From: a bacterium
GTDB taxonomy: Bacteria; Patescibacteriota; Saccharimonadia; Saccharimonadales; UBA4665
Assembly: GCA_021846445.1 (NCBI GenBank)
Contig: JAJZWY010000002.1
Location: 41,420 to 105,419, forward strand
Length of the DNA stretch: 64,000 bases
Direction of reading: 5' to 3'
Under the pieces are notes generated by a model that was given only the letters and a program-made list of their open reading frames with translations, did not search any database and was not told where the DNA came from. The position numbers were made by a program, and so were the translations under genes. Positions 37,486 to 44,843 of this stretch are shown in pieces. The number at the start of each line of letters is the position of its first letter. The stretch's first letter is position 1.

Positions 37486-37524
37486 ATAGTAGTCCTATTG
37501 GCACTCTATTGTCAAGAGTGCTAG
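37486..37524 (-). promoter_or_regulatory. CIRCE (HrcA) operator and promoter of clpC
   Basis: The plus strand reads TTGGCACTC, nine bases, then GAGTGCTAG (37498-37524), matching CIRCE at 16 of 18 arm positions. The minus-strand spacer contains TTGACA (37510-37515), and TACTAT follows 18 bases later (37486-37491). The outer arm overlaps the nusA stop codon (37521-37523). The same -35-inside-the-operator design is seen at clpP. Confidence 0.88.
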
Positions 37525-38669
37525 TTTTGGTCCTGTTTTTCTATAGCATCTAACAGTGAGCTCTCGAGCTCTGTTTTTTTCTTTAATTTAGGAACAGATC
37601 CTTGAGTCTTAGGCTCAATATCTTCTTTATTATTCTGATTAATTATATCTATCTCATAGCCTACTAGCTTAGATGCTAAACGAACGTTTTGGCCATTTTT
37701 ACCAATCGCTACACTTAATTGATCTTCGTTAACGTAAACTTTAATATTTTTAGTTTTTTGGTCAATTTCAATCTTATTTATTTGTGTTGGACTTAATGCA
37801 TTTTGAACTAACTCCTTAAGTTCAGGGCTATAAACTAGGATATCTATTTTTTCCTGTTCTCCTACTTCGCTCATTACAGCATTTACCCTAATTCCATGAC
37901 CACCCACAAATGTACCAACCGGATCAACACCATGAACGTTAGATGAAACAGCAATTTTAGTACGAATTCCAGCCTCCCTAGCTATTGCTTTTATTTCAAC
38001 AGCCTTACTTTCCATTTCAGGAACTTCATTTTCAAATAATTTTTGGATAAATTCAGTAGAACCCCTGGAGACAATTAATTGGGGGCCCCTGGCATCTTTA
38101 TCGTAATTCTTAATTAATACCTTTATTCTTTGACCAGGATATAGATATTCTCCCTGAATTTGTTCACTTCTTGGCATTACCGCCTGTACTCGCCCAATAT
38201 CTACTTTAACTAATCCATTCTCAATTCTTGAAACATTCCCATTGGCAATAGTTCCAATTTTATTCTCAAACTCGATATAAAGAATTTCTTTTTCAGCTTC
38301 TCTTAAACGTTGGAGGATGACCTGTTTTGCGGTTTGAGTAGCTACCCTACCAAATCTAGCTATATTCTCATTAACTTTAACAAAATCAGAAAGCTTAGCA
38401 TCTGGCTTGATATTCTGAGCGTCACTTAAACTTATCTGGTATGCAGAATTCTGAACTTTATCGACAACTTCCTTGTCAACAACTATTTTAATCGCTGAAG
38501 TAGCTGGGTTTAAGGATACTTCAATTTCTTGCTCACTGTCTCCAAACTCTTTCCTAAAAGCTGCAACAATTGCTTGTTCTAGGATATTTTTTACGACATC
38601 TTCATCAAGATTTTTTTCATCTGCAATTGAATGAATAACTGTAGCTAATTGTTTTAAATCATTTTCCAT
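37521..38669 (-). CDS. nusA: Transcription termination/antitermination factor NusA
   Basis: RNA polymerase-binding factor of 382 aa. The N-terminal domain (EDVVKNILEQAIVAAFRKEFG), an S1 domain (about residues 135-200) and two KH domains (AVSSNVHGVDPVGTFVGGHGIRV; VAIGKNGQNVRLASKLVGYEIDI) are in the usual order. It lacks the C-terminal acidic repeats of E. coli NusA, as in many bacteria. AAGGAG lies 7 bases before the ATG. Its usual partners rimP and infB are not next to it. Confidence 0.95.
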   Translation of the reverse strand: MENDLKQLATVIHSIADEKNLDEDVVKNILEQAIVAAFRKEFGDSEQEIEVSLNPATSAIKIVVDKEVVDKVQNSAYQISLSDAQNIKPDAKLSDFVKVNENIARFGRVATQTAKQVILQRLREAEKEILYIEFENKIGTIANGNVSRIENGLVKVDIGRVQAVMPRSEQIQGEYLYPGQRIKVLIKNYDKDARGPQLIVSRGSTEFIQKLFENEVPEMESKAVEIKAIAREAGIRTKIAVSSNVHGVDPVGTFVGGHGIRVNAVMSEVGEQEKIDILVYSPELKELVQNALSPTQINKIEIDQKTKNIKVYVNEDQLSVAIGKNGQNVRLASKLVGYEIDIINQNNKEDIEPKTQGSVPKLKKKTELESSLLDAIEKQDQN

Positions 38670-38691
38670 CTGGATACTCCTTAATTTAAAA

Positions 38692-38715
38692 ATTCCGACT
38701 TTATAACGCCGGAAT
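38692..38715 (-). terminator. Terminator-like hairpin in the nusA leader
   Basis: On the minus strand ATTCCG and CGGAAT (six-base arms, 12-base loop) are followed by five T residues. It lies between the predicted nusA promoter and its ribosome site. It could be an attenuator, or it could be chance structure; the stem is short. Confidence 0.35.
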
Positions 38716-38735
38716 CAAGATACATTCATTAATAG

Positions 38736-38764
38736 ATTATAATGGTTTAAATAATAAAAGTAAA
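38736..38764 (-). promoter_or_regulatory. Promoter of nusA
   Basis: Minus-strand TTTACT (38759-38764), 17-base spacer, TATAAT (38736-38741), giving a leader of about 60 bases. It lies in the 118-bp divergent gap shared with the aminopeptidase gene. Confidence 0.6.
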
Positions 38765-38787
38765 ATTAATATGATAAAATTTTAATA

Positions 38788-41352
38788 ATGTCAAAATCAG
38801 TAAAAAGACTCTACCGCTTCATAAAACCAATAAAATACACCATTGATCTAGATATAAATGATCAAAAATTAATTTTTAGTGGAGAAGAAGAAATAATTTT
38901 TGAAAAATTGAAGAATCCAACTAAAAGGCTTACTTTTCATCAAAAAAATCTAAAAATATCAAAAGTTAATGTTTTTAAATATGATTCAAACAATAACCTC
39001 CAAGAGCTAAAATTGAGTAGAATTAATGTCCATAGAAAATATGACGAATTGAGGATCCATTTCGATTTTCTAATCTATCCAGGGAAATATCTTATCAAAA
39101 TAAGTTATTCGGGAATTATTACCGAAGAAATGAATGGAATATATCCCAGTACGTACAAATTTTCAGGCAAGAAAGAGCGAATAATTTCAACTCAATTTGA
39201 AAGCCATCATGCAAGGGAAGTATTCGTTGCTATTGATGAACCAGAAGCTAAGGCTATTTTTCAGATTAGTCTTAAAACTGCTAAATTTAATACTATTTTA
39301 TCTAATACTCCTGTTTTTGGCAGAAAAGTCCTGAATGAGCAAATCACTACCATATTTAATCCGACGCCTATAATGAGTAGCTATTTAGTAGCCTTTGTGA
39401 TTGGTAATTTCGAGCATATCTCCACCAAAACGACAAATGGGATTAATCTATCAGTATTCGCACCAATGGGCAAGAAAAAACAATTACAGTTTGCTAGCTC
39501 TGTAGCTAAAAAATGTCTAGAGTTTTATCAGGAATTCTTTAAAATAGATTATCCCCTGCCAAAATGTGATTTGGTAGCTATTCCAGATTTTGCTTCAGGG
39601 GCAATGGAAAATTGGGGTTTGATTACCTTTAGAGAACAATCCTTGCTCTTTTCAAAAGAAATTAGTTCAATCCAAACTAAAGAGTATGTTGCTAATGTAA
39701 TTGCCCACGAACTAACCCATCAATGGTTTGGTAATTTGGTTACTATGGAGTGGTGGAGTGATCTGTGGTTAAATGAAAGTTTTGCCTCCTGGATGAGTTA
39801 TCTGGCGGTTGACCATTTATTTCCAGAATGGAAAGTTTGGGATAAATTTATAACCGACGAACAGTCCCAAGCCTTAGCTGAAGATAGTCTTAGAAACACT
39901 CATCCCATCCGAGTTAAAATTTCTCACCCTGATGAAATCCGTTCTATTTTCGATGTAATAAGTTACGAAAAGGGTGCATCTATAATAGCTATGCTTGAAT
40001 CGTTTATGGGGGATGACCAATTCAGAAAAGGAATAACCTACTACTTAAAATGTCATCAATACGCTAACGCTAATACTGATGATTTGTGGTCAGCCTTAGA
40101 AAAAAACTCTACTCTACCAATAAAAAGTTTTATCAGTAATTGGATCAATTTACCTGGATTCCCGAAAGTCGAACTTAAATATGCCAAAAATACAGTTCAT
40201 TTTTCTCAAAAAAGATTTTTTGTGGATAAGGACAACACCAGCGAGCAGAATATATGGTATATTCCCTTAATTTCTAATAAATCAGATTTTAAGCTTAAAA
40301 TGCTTACTAAACAGAACCAATCTATTTCATATTCAATTCCTGAAAATGATTATTTTATGATCAATTTATCCAAGAAAAGTTTTATAAGAACTTCTTATGG
40401 CAAGAACCTATTGAATAAAATAATCGCCAATGTCCAAAAGCTTAGTTTGATAGATAGATACAGTTTAATTACTGATATGTATGAGCTAACTAAGGCAAGA
40501 GAATTTAAGATAATAGATTTACTCGAAAACTTAGATAAGTTTTTATTTGATAGAGAATTGATTATATGGGAGGAATTTGCTGGGATTGTCAGAAATATCC
40601 GTCTAATTATGTCTAACCAAGAATTAAGTACTTTGATTAATGGTTATGTACTAAATAAAACTAAAAAAGTACTAGATTATTATGGGCATACCCCCAAAGA
40701 ATCAGATAGCTACTTCGATAAACAACTTAGACCATTAATCCTCGCCCTAAATGATCGAGCAGGAAATGAAGAAATTAAAGAGTGGGCTTATAGTCAATAT
40801 CAAATAGATCCAACTTTAGGACAAATTACACCAGATATTAGACCAGTAATATATGGGTCTGTTGCCCGGAGAAATCTAGTCAAAGATTACGATATCCTTC
40901 TTAATCTTCATAACCAGTCATCAGATTCTGAATTAAGAAGTATCCTTGCATCTAGTCTTTCAATTTTTAAAGACCCTCAAAAAATTAAGAACAATTTAGA
41001 ATTGTTAAAATCAACTGACATTCGTTTGCAAGACCTAATTTTATGGATTAATTCCCTGCTTTACAATAAATCGGCTAGGCCCTTAATTTGGGAATGGATT
41101 AAACAGAACTGGGAGTATCTCCAAATGAAAATAGGTAATGACTTAGGTTTCTCACGATTACCTTTATATATAGCCAGAGTATTTTCCTCTAGGGCATTAT
41201 ATGAAGACTATGAGCACTTCTTTGAAGACAAATCTACTCCAGCTCTCCAAAGGAGTATAGGGCAAGGAATTGAAACAATTAAATGGCACTATAAATGGGT
41301 TGATCAAGATTTCGACACTGTCTTTAAATTTTTCAAAAATAATAATCTGTGA
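38788..41352 (+). CDS. M1-family zinc aminopeptidase
   Basis: Cytoplasmic metallopeptidase of 854 aa that removes N-terminal residues from peptides. The exopeptidase motif GAMENWG and the zinc motif HELTH (His307, Glu308, His311) with the third ligand Glu330 in WLNESFA fit the M1 HExxH-x18-E pattern exactly. The C-terminal half is the helical ERAP1-like domain. TAAAAT ends seven bases before the ATG with no ribosome site, so a leaderless mRNA is likely. Its 3' end runs 49 bases into rnhB on the other strand. Confidence 0.95.
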   Translation: MSKSVKRLYRFIKPIKYTIDLDINDQKLIFSGEEEIIFEKLKNPTKRLTFHQKNLKISKVNVFKYDSNNNLQELKLSRINVHRKYDELRIHFDFLIYPGKYLIKISYSGIITEEMNGIYPSTYKFSGKKERIISTQFESHHAREVFVAIDEPEAKAIFQISLKTAKFNTILSNTPVFGRKVLNEQITTIFNPTPIMSSYLVAFVIGNFEHISTKTTNGINLSVFAPMGKKKQLQFASSVAKKCLEFYQEFFKIDYPLPKCDLVAIPDFASGAMENWGLITFREQSLLFSKEISSIQTKEYVANVIAHELTHQWFGNLVTMEWWSDLWLNESFASWMSYLAVDHLFPEWKVWDKFITDEQSQALAEDSLRNTHPIRVKISHPDEIRSIFDVISYEKGASIIAMLESFMGDDQFRKGITYYLKCHQYANANTDDLWSALEKNSTLPIKSFISNWINLPGFPKVELKYAKNTVHFSQKRFFVDKDNTSEQNIWYIPLISNKSDFKLKMLTKQNQSISYSIPENDYFMINLSKKSFIRTSYGKNLLNKIIANVQKLSLIDRYSLITDMYELTKAREFKIIDLLENLDKFLFDRELIIWEEFAGIVRNIRLIMSNQELSTLINGYVLNKTKKVLDYYGHTPKESDSYFDKQLRPLILALNDRAGNEEIKEWAYSQYQIDPTLGQITPDIRPVIYGSVARRNLVKDYDILLNLHNQSSDSELRSILASSLSIFKDPQKIKNNLELLKSTDIRLQDLILWINSLLYNKSARPLIWEWIKQNWEYLQMKIGNDLGFSRLPLYIARVFSSRALYEDYEHFFEDKSTPALQRSIGQGIETIKWHYKWVDQDFDTVFKFFKNNNL

Positions 41353-41861
41353 ATAGGACTTACTCCATAACAAGACAATGCCCGAAAGTGTTCCTTTGTG
41401 CCATATCCCTTATTTTTCAAAAAAGAATAATTACTAAATAACAAATGGTAATCTTCCATTAATCTATCTCTGGAAACTTTGGCAAGTATTGATGCTGCTC
41501 CAATATTTTGATTAAGTTTATCTCCACCTATTATAGTCGAAACATTACTAAGACCTAAAAAATTAATATTCCCGTCAATTAAAATTTGGTGTCTACTAAC
41601 GTCTAAATTTTGAAGAGCCCTGTTAATAGCAATTTTGGTGGCTAATGTAAGCCCAAATTTATCTATTTCGTCCGGCCAAACATAACCGATATTCCAGAAT
41701 TTAGAATACTCTAAAACACGCCTATATTCCAGAATACGCTTTTTGGGACTTAATAATTTAGAATCTTTAAAAATATAATTAGTTTTATTCAAACTAACGC
41801 AACCCACCACTAAAGGTCCCGCTAAACTGCCTCTACCTACTTCATCAATACCGATAACCAC
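41304..41861 (-). CDS. rnhB: Ribonuclease HII
   Basis: Removes RNA from RNA-DNA hybrids and misincorporated ribonucleotides, 185 aa. The signature GIDEVGRGSLAGPLV with the catalytic Asp-Glu pair, ILIDGN, and ILAKVSRDRLM are present. The start is GTG at 41859-41861, since the only nearby ATG is out of frame. The 3' end overlaps the convergent aminopeptidase gene by 49 bases. It follows rplS by 21 bases. Confidence 0.94.
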   Translation of the reverse strand: MVIGIDEVGRGSLAGPLVVGCVSLNKTNYIFKDSKLLSPKKRILEYRRVLEYSKFWNIGYVWPDEIDKFGLTLATKIAINRALQNLDVSRHQILIDGNINFLGLSNVSTIIGGDKLNQNIGAASILAKVSRDRLMEDYHLLFSNYSFLKNKGYGTKEHFRALSCYGVSPIHRLLFLKNLKTVSKS

Positions 41862-41882
41862 ACATTAATTGTAGTCTAGAAG

Positions 41883-42320
41883 TTATTCTTTTGTCTCTTC
41901 TTTTTGAGCTTCTTCGATTGATGGTTTATCTATTTCTTGCGCTTCATCAACAAAATTAACTTCTTGTCGATCAAAATCCTGAGCACTCAACCGAGCAGAC
42001 TTACCAGTTCGGGTTCTCATATAAGACAAGTAGTTTCTACGGACTTTGCTTCTCTTGATAATTTCTATTTTGGTTATTAGAGGACTATGGACCAAAAATG
42101 ATTTCTCAACACCGATCCCAGCAGAAATTTTACGAACATAGATCCTACTACTTTGATTGTTTGGATTAGATGTTTTAATTACTAGACCCTGGAAATGTTG
42201 AATTCTTTCTTTGTTACCTTCTCTAATCTTTTGAGAAACTTTAACAGTATCTCCACTCTTAGGTCGTACAGTCGAGTATTTCTTGTACCTTTCGTTGATA
42301 TCTGTTATTGCGCTTCCCAT
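41883..42320 (-). CDS. rplS: 50S ribosomal protein L19
   Basis: 145-aa protein at the 30S-50S interface. Family blocks are PKSGDTVKVSQKIREGNKERIQHFQGLVI and GIGVEKSFLVHSPLITKIEIIKRSKVRRNYLSYMR. About 30 acidic residues extend the C-terminus beyond the usual end. It pairs with rnhB as in many bacteria; trmD and rimM are not adjacent. It has no ribosome site and a -10 box 10 bases before the ATG. Confidence 0.95.
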   Translation of the reverse strand: MGSAITDINERYKKYSTVRPKSGDTVKVSQKIREGNKERIQHFQGLVIKTSNPNNQSSRIYVRKISAGIGVEKSFLVHSPLITKIEIIKRSKVRRNYLSYMRTRTGKSARLSAQDFDRQEVNFVDEAQEIDKPSIEEAQKEETKE

Positions 42321-42330
42321 AATCCGTTTG

Positions 42331-42359
42331 ATTTTACACGATTATCCGATTTTAATCAA
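42331..42359 (-). promoter_or_regulatory. Promoter of rplS (leaderless arrangement)
   Basis: Minus-strand TTGATT (42354-42359), 17-base spacer, TAAAAT (42331-42336), then exactly 10 bases to the ATG. The predicted 5' UTR is 2-4 bases at most. One of the clearest leaderless candidates. Confidence 0.6.
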
Positions 42360-42366
42360 TTCTTTT

Positions 42367-43980
42367 TTAACCAGCAACCCTAAAAACTTCTTCTAAGGTT
42401 GTAATGCCTTGGAGCACTTTCGATATACCGTCTTGAAGTAATGTTTGCATTCCAGCACTAATTGCTGTTTTTTCAATTTCAAGGGCATTTGGTACATGAT
42501 TGGGTGCATTAGCTATCAAAGATATAATGCTATCTGTGATCTTGAATTGTTCTCTAATTGCAATTTGACCCTTATAACCAAAAGGGTTTTGATCGGTTGG
42601 ATTTGATTTATAAAACTTAACTTGATTAATATCAGGTCTATCAATATTCGGAGGAAAAGTATTAATAATATCCGAAATTTTATCCAGCTCATACTGTGAG
42701 GGTCGATACTCTATTTTGGTATCATCATCGAGTCTTCTAATCAGTCTTTGGGCCATAATTAGTCTGATTGACGATACAAAAAGAGGATTTTCACCAATAA
42801 TATCGATTAATCTGGAGACAGCACTAGACGCAGAATCAGCATGAAATGTAGTTAAAACTAAATGACCAGTTAGGGCAGCCTGAAGGGCTACTCGAGCTGT
42901 CTGACCGTCACGAATCTCCCCTACCATAATAATATCAGGATCTAGTCTTAGAATACTTTTAATATGATCCGAGAAATTGATCGGTTTAGACAAATCAACT
43001 CCTGCTTCAACGGATATTTGAGTAATATCGTCAAACTGATACTCTACTGGGTCTTCAATAGTAATAATCTTTCTCTGATCTGAGGATAGTGCGCTAATCA
43101 TTGAATAAAGAGTGGTTGTTTTACCGGATCCAGTCGGTCCAACGATCATAACAAGACCACTTGGTTTTTTAATAATAGCGTCAACGGTTTCTCTTTCAGA
43201 ACTGGAAAGACCCAAGTAATCCAAATTATACATTGACCTTTCCATGTTGAATAAACGCATAACCACATCAATACCATTAATAGTCCGAATAGTTTCTATG
43301 CGGACATTAACATCAACCAAACTACCATCATCCATCTTAACTTTTTGAGATATATGTCCCTGTTGTGCTTCTTTTGCATTTGTTGAAATATTCCCAGCCG
43401 ACGCAATTGCTCCAACTAAGACCCTATATTTGTCATAGGAAATTTTTGCAATTGGATGAAGTATGCCGTCAATCCTAAATCTAATCAGAACAAATTCTTT
43501 TTTGGACTCAATATGAATATCTGAAGCATTCAATTTATGGGCTTCATTTACCAAATAGGCAAGCATATCTTTGGCATTGACTTGCTCTAAAATACTAGAT
43601 ATTTCAGAAATTAAATCTTTATTCCGAGATGTTTCTAGGGTTATATCTTTATACTCTATTTTGGGAGGTGGATCATAAATATCTAGGTATTCCTTGTAGC
43701 CAGCCTCAGAAATAAGCGAAAAAGTAACAATTTGATCCTGAAATCTATCTTTTAACAAACTTAATGTATTTGAAGGAGTAGTATTTAAAATGCCGAAATG
43801 AATATGACTTTGGTCATAACTTAAAGGAACCACTTTTAAGGAACGAATTTGTGGAGGAGATAATAAGTCTTTGTAGATTTCCTTTGGTGCACTATCTGAT
43901 GTATCATAATAGCTAAGGTTTAGTATAGAAGCACGCTTAGATGTCGTTAATTCTTCGTCTTGCCTTGGATCATTGCTCAT
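42367..43980 (-). CDS. PilB/GspE-type secretion ATPase
   Basis: Hexameric ATPase of 537 aa that powers type IV pilus or type II secretion assembly at the inner membrane. An N-terminal GspE/PilB domain is followed by Walker A GPTGSGKTTTLYS, the Asp box TIEDPVEYQ, Walker B IIMVGEIRD and a His box LTGHLVLTTFHADSA. The zinc-binding CxxC pairs of many GspE proteins are absent. No other pilus gene is in the window. TATAAT lies 9 bases before the ATG with no ribosome site. Confidence 0.92.
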   Translation of the reverse strand: MSNDPRQDEELTTSKRASILNLSYYDTSDSAPKEIYKDLLSPPQIRSLKVVPLSYDQSHIHFGILNTTPSNTLSLLKDRFQDQIVTFSLISEAGYKEYLDIYDPPPKIEYKDITLETSRNKDLISEISSILEQVNAKDMLAYLVNEAHKLNASDIHIESKKEFVLIRFRIDGILHPIAKISYDKYRVLVGAIASAGNISTNAKEAQQGHISQKVKMDDGSLVDVNVRIETIRTINGIDVVMRLFNMERSMYNLDYLGLSSSERETVDAIIKKPSGLVMIVGPTGSGKTTTLYSMISALSSDQRKIITIEDPVEYQFDDITQISVEAGVDLSKPINFSDHIKSILRLDPDIIMVGEIRDGQTARVALQAALTGHLVLTTFHADSASSAVSRLIDIIGENPLFVSSIRLIMAQRLIRRLDDDTKIEYRPSQYELDKISDIINTFPPNIDRPDINQVKFYKSNPTDQNPFGYKGQIAIREQFKITDSIISLIANAPNHVPNALEIEKTAISAGMQTLLQDGISKVLQGITTLEEVFRVAG

Positions 43981-43989
43981 ATGCTGACT

Positions 43990-43997
43990 ATTATAAC
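43990..43997. promoter_or_regulatory. Overlapping divergent -10 boxes of pilB-like and trmH-like genes
   Basis: The octamer ATTATAAC reads as TATAAT on the minus strand (43990-43995) and as TATAAC on the plus strand (43992-43997). Only 33 bases separate the two start codons, so the two promoters must compete or fire alternately. Predicted leaders are about 2 bases (minus) and about 9 bases (plus). Confidence 0.5.
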
Positions 43998-44013
43998 TGC
44001 TTAAGCTTTTAAA

Positions 44014-44514
44014 ATGAATAACAAAATAACATTAATTTTAGATAATATTAGAAGCGCCCAAAATGTTGGTTCTTTATTTAGAACTGCCGAATGTTTAGGT
44101 GTCTCTAAAATCTATATATGTGGCTATAGTCCTTATCCTCTCCAAAAAAATGATTCCAGATTACCTCACATTGCCCTAAAGAATGATCAAATGATCAATA
44201 AAACTGCTCTTGGGGCAACTAGATTTATAAAATGGTCTTATTTTCCGGACACTTTAAAATTAATTTCGAAATTAAGAAAAGAAAAGTATTTCATTGTTTC
44301 TTTAGAACAAAATTCGAAAAGTATTAAATTAAAAGATTTCAAGATAAGCGACACTAAAATAGGATTGATAGTTGGAAATGAAATTAGCGGTTTATCTAAT
44401 TCAATATTGAAAGAATCTGATCAAATCGTCGAGATCGAGATGGCTGGAAAAAAAGAGTCACTTAATGTTGTACAAGCTTCAGCTATTGCTATTTACTCTA
44501 TTTTAAACCTATAA
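44014..44514 (+). CDS. SpoU/TrmH-family RNA methyltransferase
   Basis: S-adenosylmethionine-dependent 2'-O-methyltransferase with a trefoil knot, 166 aa. Motif 1 LDNIRSAQNVGSLFRTAECLG, motif 2 LIVGNEISGLSNSIL and motif 3 IEIEMAGKKESLNVVQASAIAIY are complete. It consists of the catalytic domain only, like TrmL. The exact rRNA or tRNA target cannot be told from sequence. It is followed by a small membrane protein gene 6 bases later. Confidence 0.9.
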   Translation: MNNKITLILDNIRSAQNVGSLFRTAECLGVSKIYICGYSPYPLQKNDSRLPHIALKNDQMINKTALGATRFIKWSYFPDTLKLISKLRKEKYFIVSLEQNSKSIKLKDFKISDTKIGLIVGNEISGLSNSILKESDQIVEIEMAGKKESLNVVQASAIAIYSILNL

Positions 44515-44520
44515 TTAAAT

Positions 44521-44841
44521 ATGACCCTTGTAAAAAATAAACTAACTAAAAGAGATCTAAAATCGATTCAGATCAGAAATGGTCAACTCCATAAAAACTT
44601 TAAACATCTTAAAAAGATATACTGGCCTTATTTACCTATCATAATAATTATCGGTCTAATACTGACAATAGCTTCACGATATCAAATATTTTCCAAGAAC
44701 CTAAACCATAATACTTCCTTGGGGACAGCCTCCCTAAACAGATTTAGCAATAATATATTCATCGATCTTGCTATTATAGTTTTGGCACTGTTACTAGTCA
44801 TCCTAGTAATTTCTAGATTCTCTAGATTCAAAAAAAAGTGA
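44521..44841 (+). CDS. Small membrane protein (106 aa)
   Basis: Unrecognised. It has a basic N-terminus (about 35 residues), two membrane helices (roughly residues 38-58 and 78-98) and a basic C-terminal tail ending in lysines before TGA. It lies 6 bases after the methyltransferase gene and 2 bases from the convergent dnaE. No Shine-Dalgarno site; TATAAT ends 5 bases before the ATG. Function unknown. Confidence 0.6.
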   Translation: MTLVKNKLTKRDLKSIQIRNGQLHKNFKHLKKIYWPYLPIIIIIGLILTIASRYQIFSKNLNHNTSLGTASLNRFSNNIFIDLAIIVLALLLVILVISRFSRFKKK

Positions 44842-44843
44842 CT

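Noticed and set aside
41304..41352. UGA recoding (code 25) because the aminopeptidase ends in TGA with an open continuation
   Set aside because: Continuation is only a few codons, and TGA stops at rplC, rplX, gatC and rpiB coincide exactly with the normal protein ends and the next start codons.
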